The notes under the pieces: model-generated
Databases searched by the model: none
What the model was told of the DNA's origin: nothing
Seen by the model: only the letters and a program-made list of their open reading frames with translations
In this document: in pieces, positions 41,364-50,628 of the stretch
Layout: each line of letters starts with the position of its first letter
Position numbering within the stretch: the first letter of the stretch is position 1
Translations under genes and position numbers: made by a program
NCBI RefSeq assembly: GCF_001427225.1
Contig: NZ_LMFH01000009.1
Coordinates: 1-64,000 of the forward strand
Source: Lysobacter sp. Root494
GTDB lineage: Bacteria; Pseudomonadota; Gammaproteobacteria; Xanthomonadales; Xanthomonadaceae
Length of the DNA stretch: 64,000 nucleotides
Direction: 5' to 3'

Positions 41364-42359
41364 ATGAATGAAACCCTCGCGGTTAGCACCGCACCCGCGC
41401 TGTCCGTCCGCGACCTGCGCAAGACCTACGACAACAAGGTGGAAGCGCTCAAGGGCGTTTCCCTCGACGTGCGCGAAGGCGATTTCTTCGCCCTGCTCGG
41501 GCCCAATGGCGCGGGCAAGTCGACGCTGATCGGCATCGTCAGCTCGCTGGTGAACCTCACCTCGGGCTCGGTGTCGATCTTCGGCACCGACCTGCAGGGC
41601 AACCGCGACGCCGCGATGCGGCTGATCGGCCTGGTGCCGCAGGAACTCAACTTCAACATGTTCGAGAAGCCGCTCGACATCCTGGTGAACTACGCCGGGT
41701 TCTTCGGCGTGCCGCGCGAGCAGGCGCTGCAGCGCGCAGAGGAAGAGCTCAAGCGCGCGCAGTTGTGGGAGAAGGCGCAAATGATGAGCCGCACGCTCTC
41801 GGGCGGCATGAAGCGGCGACTGATGATCGCGCGCGCGATGATGACGCGGCCGCGCCTGCTGATCCTCGACGAGCCGACCGCGGGCGTCGACATCGAGATC
41901 CGCCGTGGCATGTGGAAGACGCTGAAGGACATCAACACCGCCGGCACCACGATCATCCTCACCACGCACTACCTCGAGGAAGCCGAGAGCCTGTGCCGCA
42001 ACCTCGCGATCATCGACAAGGGCCGCATCGTCGAACAGGGACCGATGAAGGCGCTGCTGGCCAAACTCGACGTCGAAGGCTTTTTGTTCGACATCGATGG
42101 CCAGCTGCCGCCGTCGCTGCCCGCGATCGCCGGCACCACGATGGTCGCGACCGACGACCACACCCTTGATGTCGAGATGCCGCGCGCGATGGACCTCAAC
42201 CGCGTCTTCGCCGCGCTGAACGATGCCGGCATCCGCGTGCGTTCGATGCGCACCAAGAGCAATCGCCTGGAGGAACTGTTCGTGCGCCTGACCAGCGAGA
42301 ACCTGGACAAGAGCCCGCCGGTCAACGGCGTGCAGGTGCAGCCGGAGCAGTCCGCATGA
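41364..42359 (+). CDS. yadG: ABC exporter ATP-binding protein (YadG-like)
   Basis: A 331-residue ABC ATPase with Walker A LLGPNGAGKSTLIG, Q-loop VPQELNF, signature LSGGMKRRL, Walker B LLILDEPTAGVD and H-loop LTTHYLEEAES. A regulatory tail of about 90 residues follows. It overlaps the permease gene by four bases. Exact start uncertain: a second ATG lies two codons upstream at 41358. The substrate of YadGH is unknown. Confidence 0.9.
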   Translation: MNETLAVSTAPALSVRDLRKTYDNKVEALKGVSLDVREGDFFALLGPNGAGKSTLIGIVSSLVNLTSGSVSIFGTDLQGNRDAAMRLIGLVPQELNFNMFEKPLDILVNYAGFFGVPREQALQRAEEELKRAQLWEKAQMMSRTLSGGMKRRLMIARAMMTRPRLLILDEPTAGVDIEIRRGMWKTLKDINTAGTTIILTTHYLEEAESLCRNLAIIDKGRIVEQGPMKALLAKLDVEGFLFDIDGQLPPSLPAIAGTTMVATDDHTLDVEMPRAMDLNRVFAALNDAGIRVRSMRTKSNRLEELFVRLTSENLDKSPPVNGVQVQPEQSA

Positions 42360-43159
42360 GCGCCGTGAACCCGAGCGGCGAAATCACCGCCGCCCAGCGC
42401 AACCTCACCGCCTACGGCACGATCGTGCGCCGCGAACTGACGCGCATCCTGCGCATCTGGGGCCAGACCCTGGTGCCGCCGGCGATCACGATGACGCTGT
42501 ACTTCATGATCTTCGGCGGACTGATCGGCCGCCAGGTCGGCGCGATGGACGGCATCCGCTACATGGATTTCATCGTCCCCGGACTGGTGATGATGAGCGT
42601 GATCCAGAACAGCTACGGCAACATCTCATCGAGCTTCTTCGGCGCGAAGTTCGGCCGCCATGTCGAAGAGCTGCTGGTCAGCCCGATGCCGAACTGGGTG
42701 ATCCTCGCCGGCTACGTCACCGGCGCGGTGGTGCGCGGGCTGATGGTCGGCACGATCGTGCTCGCCATCGCGATGCTGTTCTCGCGCGTCAACATGCCGC
42801 ATCCGCTGGTGACCCTGACGACGGTGCTGCTGGGCGCGACGATCTTCTCGCTCGCCGGCTTCGTCAACGCGGTGTACGCGAAGAAGTTCGACGACATCGC
42901 GATCGTTCCCACTTTCATCCTCACTCCGCTGACCTATCTGGGTGGCGTGTTCTATTCGGTGAAACTGCTGCCCGCATGGGCCGAGGCCGCGACGCATTTC
43001 AATCCGGTCTTCTACATGGTCAACGCGTTCCGCTACGGCCTGCTCGGTACCAGCGACGTGTCGATGTGGACCGCGTACTCGCTGATGCTGGCCTTCATCG
43101 TTGGCCTGAGTGCGCTGGCGTTGTGGCTGCTCAAGCGTGGGGTTGGACTGCGCAGCTGA
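42356..43159 (+). CDS. yadH: ABC-2 type permease (YadH-like)
   Basis: A 267-residue inner-membrane protein with six predicted helices in the ABC-2 arrangement. Family features are RRELTRILRIWGQTLVPP before helix 1, the GRHVEELLVSPMPNWVIL coupling segment and PLTYLGGVFYSVKLLP. It is translationally coupled to the YadG-like ATPase. Confidence 0.9.
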   Translation: MSAVNPSGEITAAQRNLTAYGTIVRRELTRILRIWGQTLVPPAITMTLYFMIFGGLIGRQVGAMDGIRYMDFIVPGLVMMSVIQNSYGNISSSFFGAKFGRHVEELLVSPMPNWVILAGYVTGAVVRGLMVGTIVLAIAMLFSRVNMPHPLVTLTTVLLGATIFSLAGFVNAVYAKKFDDIAIVPTFILTPLTYLGGVFYSVKLLPAWAEAATHFNPVFYMVNAFRYGLLGTSDVSMWTAYSLMLAFIVGLSALALWLLKRGVGLRS

Positions 43160-43171
43160 GTACGGCGTGCC

Positions 43172-43190
43172 GTTCGGCATAGTGCCGAAC
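43172..43190. other. Short perfect hairpin
   Basis: GTTCGGCA-TAG-TGCCGAAC has perfect 8-base arms 13 bases after the yadH stop. There is no T run, so it is either a weak transcript-end hairpin or an operator for the next gene. Confidence 0.5.
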
Positions 43191-43280
43191 TACACGAGAG
43201 CGCGGCCCAGCCGCTCGCGACAATGCTCCTGCCGGTTGCCCGTGCTCGCGGGCAGCCATCCCCCGCACAGGAGCGACAAC

Positions 43281-43643
43281 ATGAGCAAGAAATCGATCGC
43301 CGCGGCAGGCCTGGTCCTGTCGTTATCCGTCTTCGCGCCACTGCAGGCCGCCACCTCCCGAGACAACGCGGCAAAGACCCTCGAGGAAGTCACCGCGCAA
43401 CCGGGCGTGCGCCACGTGGTCAAGGTCAATTGCGACAACGCCGCGTGGCCCACGCGCGGACAGGTCGCGCTGCATGCACGCACGGCCTCGAAGGAGGACG
43501 CCGAATCGCTGCGGCGGCAGATACGCGCGTCCGGGCGCGCAACCTGCGACAACGGCTACACGCATGCACTGGTGGTGTTCAAGGCGGTGCCCGGCGATGT
43601 CGCGGTCGCCGCACCGGCCTGCAGCACCACACGCGAAGGCTGA
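43281..43643 (+). CDS. Secreted hypothetical protein with conserved cysteines
   Basis: A 120-residue protein with a signal peptide of about 24 residues (ending PLQAAT). The mature domain of under 100 residues has three cysteines (VNCDNAAWPTRGQVALHA, GRATCDNGY, APACSTTREG). AGGAG at 43269 supports the ATG. It is probably a periplasmic or secreted protein; no family was recognised. Confidence 0.75.
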   Translation: MSKKSIAAAGLVLSLSVFAPLQAATSRDNAAKTLEEVTAQPGVRHVVKVNCDNAAWPTRGQVALHARTASKEDAESLRRQIRASGRATCDNGYTHALVVFKAVPGDVAVAAPACSTTREG

Positions 43644-43753
43644 CGCGCGCAGCACTGCCTGCGCTGCATTCCCGGAGCGAACTTCTTGCGGACGCTACCG
43701 CCGGTTGCGAGACTGGCGGCGAGGGCGTGGGGACGCCCAACTCCGGGGAATCA

Positions 43754-44671
43754 ATGAAGCTGAAATGGATGCTGCTCGGCCTGCTGGCCGTGGCGATGGG
43801 CGCGCACGCACAAGGCGCGCCGGAACAGGACGAACAGGCACAGGAGAAAGCCGCGCGGGCGGTCGTCGCGGGCTTCCAGTGGCGCGATGGCGCGGTCGGC
43901 GTCGACGAGGCGAAGGCACGCTTCAACCTCAACGAGAACTTCCGTTATCTCGGCGCCGCCGATGCGCGCAAGGTGCTCGAGGACCTGTGGGGCAATCCCC
44001 CCGACGACAGCGTGCTGGGGATGATTGTGCCCAAGGGCCGTGGCGTGCTCGACGACAGCGGCTGGGCGGTGGTCGTCACGTACTCGGACGAAGGCTACGT
44101 GTCCGATGAGGACGCCGCGAAGATCGATTACGACGACATGCTCAAGGAGATGCAGGACGCCGACAAGGAAGACAACGAGGCGCGCAAGGAGGCCGGCTAT
44201 CCGGCGCTGCACCTGGTCGGCTGGGCGGAGCCGCCGCACTACGACGCCGCCAGCAAGAAGCTGTACTGGGCGAAGGAGCTCAAGGGCGAAGGCTCCGAAC
44301 ACAGCACCGTGAACTACGACATCCGCGTGCTCGGGCGCCGCGGCTATCTCAGTCTCAATGCAGTCGCGCGCATGAACGAGCTGCCCGAAGTGAAGACCGG
44401 CATGCAGCAGCTGCTGCCGATGGTCGAATTCGACGCCGGCTCGCGTTACGCGGACTACGACAAGGGCACCGACAAGGTCGCGGCCTACGGCCTGGCCGCG
44501 CTGATCGGTGGCGGCATCGCGGCGAAGGCGGGACTGTTCGCCAAGCTCGGCGCATTGCTGCTGGGGTTGAAGAAGCTGCTGATCCCGCTGGTGCTGCTGG
44601 GCGGAGCGTTCTTCAAGAAGATTCTCGGGCTGTTCTCGCGCAGGAAGGACGGCGGTGGCGTGGTGAGCTGA
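43754..44671 (+). CDS. DUF2167 membrane-anchored protein
   Basis: A 305-residue protein with a signal peptide (MKLKWMLLGLLAVAMGAHAQ). The DUF2167 domain (about 35-250) shows GMIVPKGRGVLDDSGWAVVVTYSDEGYVSDEDA, LVGWAEPPHYDAASKKLYWAKEL and the VARMNELPEV segment. One or two C-terminal transmembrane helices (about 255-295) and a basic tail follow. The family is membrane-attached and uncharacterised. A rho-independent terminator follows at once. Confidence 0.88.
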   Translation: MKLKWMLLGLLAVAMGAHAQGAPEQDEQAQEKAARAVVAGFQWRDGAVGVDEAKARFNLNENFRYLGAADARKVLEDLWGNPPDDSVLGMIVPKGRGVLDDSGWAVVVTYSDEGYVSDEDAAKIDYDDMLKEMQDADKEDNEARKEAGYPALHLVGWAEPPHYDAASKKLYWAKELKGEGSEHSTVNYDIRVLGRRGYLSLNAVARMNELPEVKTGMQQLLPMVEFDAGSRYADYDKGTDKVAAYGLAALIGGGIAAKAGLFAKLGALLLGLKKLLIPLVLLGGAFFKKILGLFSRRKDGGGVVS

Positions 44672-44694
44672 CGCGACTTCGTTGCATTTCGCGA

Positions 44695-44729
44695 CAAACG
44701 GCCCGCACGTGCGGGCCGTTTGCTTTTTC
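44695..44729 (+). terminator. Terminator after the DUF2167 gene
   Basis: Perfect 13-base arms (44696-44708 / 44709-44721, AAACGGCCCGCAC and its complement) are followed by GCTTTTT. It lies 24 bases past the stop codon. Confidence 0.9.
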
Positions 44730-44756
44730 CAATCGCGCCAGCGATGCGGACGGCCG

Positions 44757-44786
44757 CCGTGATCCCTGCGAAGACGGGATCCACGG
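44757..44786. repeat. Degenerate REP-like element
   Basis: CCGTGATCCCTGCGAAGACG with its mirrored right half is a diverged single copy of the CGTCATTCCCGCGAAGG family, located between convergent genes. Confidence 0.5.
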
Positions 44787-44869
44787 ACTTTGGTTCTTGG
44801 AAACAGATCCATGGATGCCGCGGCGCTTCACCCGTGCTTCCGCTGTCGCGGGTGGCGAGCAAAGCAGCG

Positions 44870-45685
44870 TTATCCAGACGCTCCCCGCGCGGAAGGCAGC
44901 GGCAGGCGGAAAAATTCGCGCGCGGTCGACGTGCTGTTCGCCGCGCTCACTTCCACCGCTTCGCCGCGATCACGCGCCAGTTCCTCGACGATGTGCGCGA
45001 GGTAGAAGGGCTCGTTGCGACGATGCGATGGCGCCGGCTTCACCGTGCGCGGCAACAGGTACGGCGCGTCGGTTTCAATCATCAGCCGGTTCGCGGGAAT
45101 GTGCGTCACCAGCTCGCGCAGGTGCTGGCCGCGGCGCTCGTCGCAGAGCCAGCCGGTGATGCCGATGTGCCAGTCCTCGTCGAGGTAGTCGAACAGCTCC
45201 TCGCGCGTGCCGGTGAAGCAGTGCACGACCGCGGGGCCGAGGCGACCGTCGAAGTTGCGCATCATCGCCATGAAGTCGGCGTGCGCATCGCGCTGGTGCA
45301 GGAACAGCGGCTTGCGTGTGTCCACGGCGATCTGCAACTGCTGCTCGAAGGCGCGCCGTTGCGCCGGCCGCGGCGAGAAGTCGCGGAAGTAATCGAGTCC
45401 GCATTCGCCCACCGCCACCACTTCGGCGTGCGCGTGCAACGCGCGCATCTCGGCATCGCATTCGGCGGTGTATTCGCTGGCGTGGTGTGGGTGCACGCCG
45501 GCGGTGGCGAACAGCTCGCCCGGATGCTGCTTCGCCAGCTTCAGCGCCAGTGGCGAGTGTTCGCGCGAGGCGCCGGTGACCACCATCTGCACCACGCCGG
45601 CCTCGCGTGCGCGCTGTAGCACCGCGTCACGGTCGGGCTCGAAGGAGTCGTGGGTGAGGTTGGCGCCGATGTCGATCAGGTTCAT
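44870..45685 (-). CDS. tatD: TatD-family metal-dependent DNase
   Basis: A 271-residue TIM-barrel hydrolase. Metal ligands are visible in MNLIDIGANLTHDSF (replacing H-x-H with an N-x-H-like pattern), VGECGLDYFRDFSPRPAQ (Glu), LFLHQRDAH (His), VVHCFTGT (His) and ETDAPYLLPR (Asp). TatD proteins are 3'-5' DNases/RNases active in DNA repair. The start at 45683-45685 follows the conserved N-terminus. It diverges from hrpB across a GTAGGAGC inverted pair. Confidence 0.92.
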   Translation of the reverse strand: MNLIDIGANLTHDSFEPDRDAVLQRAREAGVVQMVVTGASREHSPLALKLAKQHPGELFATAGVHPHHASEYTAECDAEMRALHAHAEVVAVGECGLDYFRDFSPRPAQRRAFEQQLQIAVDTRKPLFLHQRDAHADFMAMMRNFDGRLGPAVVHCFTGTREELFDYLDEDWHIGITGWLCDERRGQHLRELVTHIPANRLMIETDAPYLLPRTVKPAPSHRRNEPFYLAHIVEELARDRGEAVEVSAANSTSTAREFFRLPLPSARGASG

Positions 45686-45691
45686 CGGCCT

Positions 45692-45763
45692 ATTGTAGGA
45701 GCGCACCGCTGGGGCGCGACTTTCGCCGGGTACGGCTCGCGCCCTGCGGGGCGCTCCTACAAT
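45692..45763. repeat. GTAGGAGC-type REP inverted pair
   Basis: Perfect 13-base arms ATTGTAGGAGCGC (45692-45704) and GCGCTCCTACAAT (45751-45763) flank 46 GC-rich bases. They occupy almost the whole gap between the divergent tatD and hrpB genes, leaving the promoters within or against the repeat. Confidence 0.8.
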
Positions 45764-45769
45764 GCCCGC

Positions 45770-48283
45770 ATGTATTTCCCCATCTCCGACCTGTTGCCGC
45801 GCATTCGCGAATCACTCGCCGCGCATCCGCGACTGGTACTCGAAGCGCCGCCCGGCGCAGGCAAGACCACGCAGGTACCACCGGCGTTGCTCGACGCAGC
45901 GTGGCTGGACGGACGCAGGATCGTGATGCTGGAACCGCGCCGCGTCGCCGCGCGCGCCGCGGCGCAGTTCATGGCGAAGCAGCGCGGTGAAGATGCCGGC
46001 GGCACTGTCGGTTACCGCATCCGTTTCGAGAACAAGGTGTCGGCGACGACGCGGATCGAAGTGGTGACCGAGGGCATCCTCACCCGGATGATCCAGGACG
46101 ACCCGACGCTGGAAGGCGTCGGCGCGCTGCTGTTCGACGAATTCCACGAACGCCACCTTGCCGCCGATCTCGGTCTCGCGCTGGCGCTGGACGTGCAGGC
46201 GTCGCTGCGCGACGACCTGCGCATCGTGGTGATGTCGGCGACACTCGATGGCGAGCGCCTCGCCGCGTTCCTTGACGCGCCGCGACTCAGCAGCGCGGGT
46301 CGCAGCCATCCGGTGGCGGTTTCGCACTTTCCGGCGCGGCGCGAGGAAGCGGTCGAGCACCAGGTGAAGCGTGCGGTGGAACACGCGCTCGTGCAGCATC
46401 CGGGCGACGTACTGGTGTTCCTGCCGGGCCAGCGTGAAATCGCGCGCACGGATGCCGCGCTCGCATCCAGCGACGTCGCGCGCGAAACCGACGTGCTGCA
46501 GCTGCACGGCGAGCTGCCGGTGGAGCAGCAGTCGCGCGTGCTGCAACCCGATCCCGCCGGGCATCGCCGCGTCGTGCTTGCCACCAATGTCGCCGAATCG
46601 AGCGTGACCCTGCCCGGCGTGCGCGTGGTGATCGACAGCGGTCTTGCGCGCGAACCGCGCTACGACCCGAACAGCGGTTTCGCGCGCCTCGACATCGTGA
46701 ACATCGCGCAGGCATCGGCCGACCAGCGCGCCGGTCGCGCGGGCCGTGTCGCCGACGGCTTCGCGTACCGGCTGTGGCCCGAATCGCAGCGCCTGGAGGC
46801 GCAACGCCGGCCCGAGATCGCACAGGTGGAACTGGCCGGCCTCGCACTCGAACTCGCCGCCTGGGGCGATGCCGACCTGCATTTCGTCGATCCACCGCCG
46901 CCGGGTGCGCTCGCCGCCGCGCGCGAACTGCTGCAACGCCTCGGCGCGCTCGAAGGACGCGCGATCACCACGCTGGGCCGTCGCATGCTTGCGCTCGGCA
47001 CGCATCCGCGCCTGGCGGCGATGCTGCTGGCGCCGGCCGACAACGACGAACGCGCACTGGCCTGCGACCTGGCCGCGCTGATCGAAGCACGCGATCCGCT
47101 TCGCTCGCGCTCGGATGCGCTGGCCGCGCGCTGGCAGGCACTGGCTGCCTTCCGCAACGGCCGTGTCGGCGCGGACGCATCGCGTTCCGCGCTCGCCGCG
47201 CTCGACCAGGCGGCGAAGCAATGGCGCCGCCGCCTGCGCCTCGATCGCGCGCCGCCGGCCGACATGCCGGCGCATGCCATCGGCGACGTGCTGCTGCATG
47301 CGTATCCGGATCGCATCGCCAAGCAGCATCCCTCCGATCCGCATCGCTACCAGCTCGCCAACGGCCGCAGCGCGAAGATTTTCGACGACAGTACGCTGTA
47401 CGGCGAACCCTGGATCGTCATCAGCGAACTGCGCGATGAAGCGCGCGATGCACGCGTGCTGCGCGCCGCGCCCCTGGACGAGTCACGGTTGCAACGCGAC
47501 TTCCCGCAACGCTTCGCCCGCGAGGACCGCGTGGTGTGGGACGCGAACACACGTGGCATCGCGGCCGTGCGCGAAACCCGCTTCGATCGCATCGTGCTCG
47601 ACAGCCGGCCTCTGGCTAAACCGGATCCGTCGCGCTACGCCGATGCGCTGGTCGACGCCGTGCGTCAACTCGGCCTGGATGCATTGCCGTGGACCGAATC
47701 GCTGCAGCAATGGCGCGCCCGCGTGCGCTGCCTGCGCGCGTGGCTGCCGGAGCTGGCCGACACGCTGCCCGATCTGTCGGACGCGGCCCTGCTCGCGTCG
47801 CTCGACACATGGCTCAAGGCGGCCCTGAGCGGCAAGACGCGGCTGGATGCGCTCGACGAGCAGGCCCTGGGCGAAGCGCTGAAATCGTCCGCCGACTGGC
47901 CGATGCGGCAGAAGATCGATGCGCTGGCGCCAATGCGAATCGTCGTCCCCTCCGGCATGGAGCGGCGCATCGACTACGGTTTCGATGCGACCGCAGGCGA
48001 TGGCGAAGGCGCGCCGGAAGCGCCGGTGCTCGCGGTGAAACTGCAGGAACTGTTCGGCCTCGCCGACACCCCGCGCATCGCCGACGGCCGCGTGCCACTG
48101 ACCCTGCACCTGCTTTCTCCCGGCGGCAAACCGCTGCAGATCACCCGCGACCTGCGCAGCTTCTGGGACCGCACCTATCCGGAAGTGAAGAAGGAAATGA
48201 AGGGGCGATACCCGAAGCACCCGTGGCCGGATGACCCGTGGAGCGCAACGGCCACCCATCGCGCCAAGCCGCGCGGCACGTGA
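45770..48283 (+). CDS. hrpB: ATP-dependent helicase HrpB
   Basis: An 837-residue DExH-box RNA helicase-like protein. Motif I is APPGAGKTTQVP, motif II is the DEFH variant FDEFHERH, motif III is VMSATLDG, motif V is LATNVAESSVTLPG and motif VI is QRAGRAGR. The helicase-associated domain and the HrpB C-terminal domain follow (HPWPDDPWSATATHRAKPRG). Length and domain order match proteobacterial HrpB; its cellular job is unclear. Confidence 0.95.
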   Translation: MYFPISDLLPRIRESLAAHPRLVLEAPPGAGKTTQVPPALLDAAWLDGRRIVMLEPRRVAARAAAQFMAKQRGEDAGGTVGYRIRFENKVSATTRIEVVTEGILTRMIQDDPTLEGVGALLFDEFHERHLAADLGLALALDVQASLRDDLRIVVMSATLDGERLAAFLDAPRLSSAGRSHPVAVSHFPARREEAVEHQVKRAVEHALVQHPGDVLVFLPGQREIARTDAALASSDVARETDVLQLHGELPVEQQSRVLQPDPAGHRRVVLATNVAESSVTLPGVRVVIDSGLAREPRYDPNSGFARLDIVNIAQASADQRAGRAGRVADGFAYRLWPESQRLEAQRRPEIAQVELAGLALELAAWGDADLHFVDPPPPGALAAARELLQRLGALEGRAITTLGRRMLALGTHPRLAAMLLAPADNDERALACDLAALIEARDPLRSRSDALAARWQALAAFRNGRVGADASRSALAALDQAAKQWRRRLRLDRAPPADMPAHAIGDVLLHAYPDRIAKQHPSDPHRYQLANGRSAKIFDDSTLYGEPWIVISELRDEARDARVLRAAPLDESRLQRDFPQRFAREDRVVWDANTRGIAAVRETRFDRIVLDSRPLAKPDPSRYADALVDAVRQLGLDALPWTESLQQWRARVRCLRAWLPELADTLPDLSDAALLASLDTWLKAALSGKTRLDALDEQALGEALKSSADWPMRQKIDALAPMRIVVPSGMERRIDYGFDATAGDGEGAPEAPVLAVKLQELFGLADTPRIADGRVPLTLHLLSPGGKPLQITRDLRSFWDRTYPEVKKEMKGRYPKHPWPDDPWSATATHRAKPRGT

Positions 48284-48337
48284 TGTACCGGTGATTCCGG
48301 ATCGCTTCGAAGACAGGGTGCCCCGTACACTGCCCTC

Positions 48338-49345
48338 ATGACGCCGCTGGACGATCCCGCCTACCTGCCTTTCAAGCTTGATCTCGTGGGGCGTCGCGCG
48401 CTGCTGGTCCGCTTCGATGCGGCGCAGCGTCGCGAAGCCGCATTCCTCGACGACCGCGCCTTATCGCCGCAGGCCGATGGCGGATGGATTCCGCTGGACC
48501 AGCTGTTGTCGTTTTCGATCGAAGCAGCGCACGCCGATGCGATCTTCCATATCGGCCATTGCGGCTCGACCCTGCTCAGCCGGCTGCTCGAATCGTGGCC
48601 GCGTGTGCAGGCGTTGCGCGAGCCGCTCCCACTGCGCACGCTGGCGGAGGCGTGGCCACAACGCACGCAACCGGAATCGCGATTGTCGGCACGCGACACC
48701 GAGCACTGCCTCGATGCCTTGTGGTCCGCGTTGTCGCGTCCCGTTGCCGATGGCGGGCGCGTCGTCATCAAGGCGACCAGCAGCTGCAACGTGCTCGCCG
48801 AACCACTGCTGCGCGGTCATCCGGAAACGCGCGCGATCCTGCTCGACATGCCGCTGCGCTCCTATCTTGCGACGTTGTTGAAATCGCCCGATTCGAGCCG
48901 CGACGCGACGGCCGGTGCCATTGATCGCCTGCGCGACCTGCGCGCGCGCTGCGGCGACGAGGACCTGTTTCTGCACGCGCTGTCGGTCCCGCAGCAGTGC
49001 GCGATGGGCTGGGTCGCCGAACGCCTCCGCTTCGCCGCTCTCGCGCGAGCATACGGCGAGCGCGTGTTGCGCATCGATTTCGAACAGCTGCTTGCCGAAC
49101 CCGAATCCACGCTTGAGCGCATCGCCGCGCATTACGGCCTTGCGCCCGGTGGCATTGTCGACGCGATGCGTTCGCCCGCGTGGGATCGCTACTCCAAGGC
49201 GCAGTCTCATGGCTATGGCCGCGAAGACCGCGCGCACGACCTCATGCTGGCGATGCAACGACACGGTGCGGACATCGCCCATGCGGAGCAGTGGCACGAG
49301 GCCTTCCTGCAGCGCCACCCGCAGCTCGCGGCCGACCTCGGCTGA
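48338..49345 (+). CDS. Sulfotransferase-like P-loop protein
   Basis: A 335-residue cytoplasmic protein. The motif HIGHCGSTLLSRLLESWP (residues 71-88) resembles the 5'-phosphosulfate-binding loop of PAPS-dependent sulfotransferases. The later KATSSCNVLAEPLLRGHP and RILRIDFEQLLAEPE-type segments (ERVLRIDFEQLL) fit the same fold. A sulfate acceptor cannot be guessed. Immediately downstream, on the opposite strand, is a PKHD hydroxylase; Xanthomonadaceae often pair such genes with TonB-dependent uptake, but no receptor lies here. Confidence 0.72.
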   Translation: MTPLDDPAYLPFKLDLVGRRALLVRFDAAQRREAAFLDDRALSPQADGGWIPLDQLLSFSIEAAHADAIFHIGHCGSTLLSRLLESWPRVQALREPLPLRTLAEAWPQRTQPESRLSARDTEHCLDALWSALSRPVADGGRVVIKATSSCNVLAEPLLRGHPETRAILLDMPLRSYLATLLKSPDSSRDATAGAIDRLRDLRARCGDEDLFLHALSVPQQCAMGWVAERLRFAALARAYGERVLRIDFEQLLAEPESTLERIAAHYGLAPGGIVDAMRSPAWDRYSKAQSHGYGREDRAHDLMLAMQRHGADIAHAEQWHEAFLQRHPQLAADLG

Positions 49346-49393
49346 GGACGCCCGCAAACATGCCGGTGCACCGGCTCCGTCTATACGGTCAGA

Positions 49394-50062
49394 TCAGGTA
49401 TCCGCCCACATCCGGAACAGATTCGTCTTCAGCGATTCCAGCAGCACCTGCAGGCGGGGATCGGGCGCGACGCCCCGCGCGGCGATCGCGCGGGCTTCGT
49501 CCAGTTGCACCAGCAGTTCGCGCTGGCCGCTGTCGGCGATCCAGCTGTGCATCCAGGTGATCGCGGCCAGGCGCACGCCGCGCGTGACGGGCGCGACCTG
49601 GTGGATCGTGGTCGAGGGATAGAGGATCGCGTCGCCGGCTTCGAGCTTGTACGCGAGTTCCTGGGCGCCGAGCTGGATCACCAGCTCGCCTCCGTCGTAA
49701 TCGCGCGGGGAGTTGAGGAAGACCGTGCACGACAGGTCGCTGCGCATCGGCGGCGTCGAGGGAAACAGCGCCTCGTCCACGTGCCACCCGTAGGTCATGC
49801 CGGGTTCGTAGCGGACGACCGTGGCCCGGGCGAGCGTGCGCGGGACGGCGTACGTGCGCACGTCGGGGTGCCGTATCAATGCGTCGCGCGCGAGTTGGGC
49901 GATGCGGGCATTCACCGGATCTTCCTGCGGTGCCTGCAGGTTGCGTTTCACCGCCGAAGCCTGGTTGGTGATGCGGCCATCGCCGAAGTTCACCTGCGGC
50001 AGCAGTTCGCGCACGGTCTGCAGCTCCGCGGCGTTGAGCACTTGGGGCAGGAGTCGGATCAT
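49394..50062 (-). CDS. PKHD-type Fe(II)/2-oxoglutarate hydroxylase (PiuC/YbiX-like)
   Basis: A 222-residue dioxygenase of the PiuC family. The iron triad is His94 and Asp96 in YGWHVDEALF plus His154 in TTIHQVAPVTRGVR, with Arg164 the probable 2-oxoglutarate ligand. SDLSCTVFLNSPRDYDGGEL is the family strand. PiuC genes typically accompany TonB-dependent siderophore receptors. The ATG at 50060-50062 gives the standard MIRLLPQVL start. Confidence 0.93.
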   Translation of the reverse strand: MIRLLPQVLNAAELQTVRELLPQVNFGDGRITNQASAVKRNLQAPQEDPVNARIAQLARDALIRHPDVRTYAVPRTLARATVVRYEPGMTYGWHVDEALFPSTPPMRSDLSCTVFLNSPRDYDGGELVIQLGAQELAYKLEAGDAILYPSTTIHQVAPVTRGVRLAAITWMHSWIADSGQRELLVQLDEARAIAARGVAPDPRLQVLLESLKTNLFRMWADT

Positions 50063-50189
50063 GGGCAGCGAGGCTCGTAGGCGATGGCGCGATGATCGGC
50101 ATTCAACCGGCCTTGGGCAACTGCTCACACCGACTCAACGAATTGCGGTGGACACTGCCAGCAGTTTTCCCGAACGTTCGAGGACAGCC

Positions 50190-50588
50190 ATGGGCAGGAT
50201 CGAATCGATTTCCGAACGCGCATTGGAACTGGCGAGCTCCGTCGGCGACAACATGCGCCACGCGCTGCCGCGAGCGGGCCAGTTGCTGGATGCCGGGGCG
50301 AAGCTGGGCGTGGTCAAGAGCGGCGCGCGCGTGGCGGCAACATTCGTGCGACGCAATCCGGCGGTGATCGCGGCGGCGGTCGCCGGTGCGGGCCTGCTCT
50401 GGTATGCGGCACATCGGCGCGCCAAACGTGCCGAGCACGGCAACGGCAAGCAGGGCGAAACGATTGAAGGCAGCGCGCGCCGCGTGGAGGCGAAGCGTGC
50501 CAGCGGCGATGGTTCGCGGCGTAGCCGCAGTTCGCGCAGCGGTGGCAGCCGCAGCGGATCGCGTTCGCAGCGGTCCGCGGAAACCTGA
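50190..50588 (+). CDS. Small membrane-associated protein with Ser/Arg-rich tail
   Basis: A 132-residue protein with an amphipathic N-terminal half, a short hydrophobic helix (NPAVIAAAVAGAGLLWYAA, about 55-74) and a highly basic, low-complexity C-terminus rich in Arg, Ser and Gly (GSRRSRSSRSGGSRSGSRSQR). The basic tail could bind nucleic acid or lipid head groups. GAGG is nine bases before the ATG. No family was recognised. Confidence 0.7.
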   Translation: MGRIESISERALELASSVGDNMRHALPRAGQLLDAGAKLGVVKSGARVAATFVRRNPAVIAAAVAGAGLLWYAAHRRAKRAEHGNGKQGETIEGSARRVEAKRASGDGSRRSRSSRSGGSRSGSRSQRSAET

Positions 50589-50628
50589 TCCGATCACGGC
50601 GCCTCATGGCGCGCGACGGCGGCGCGCT

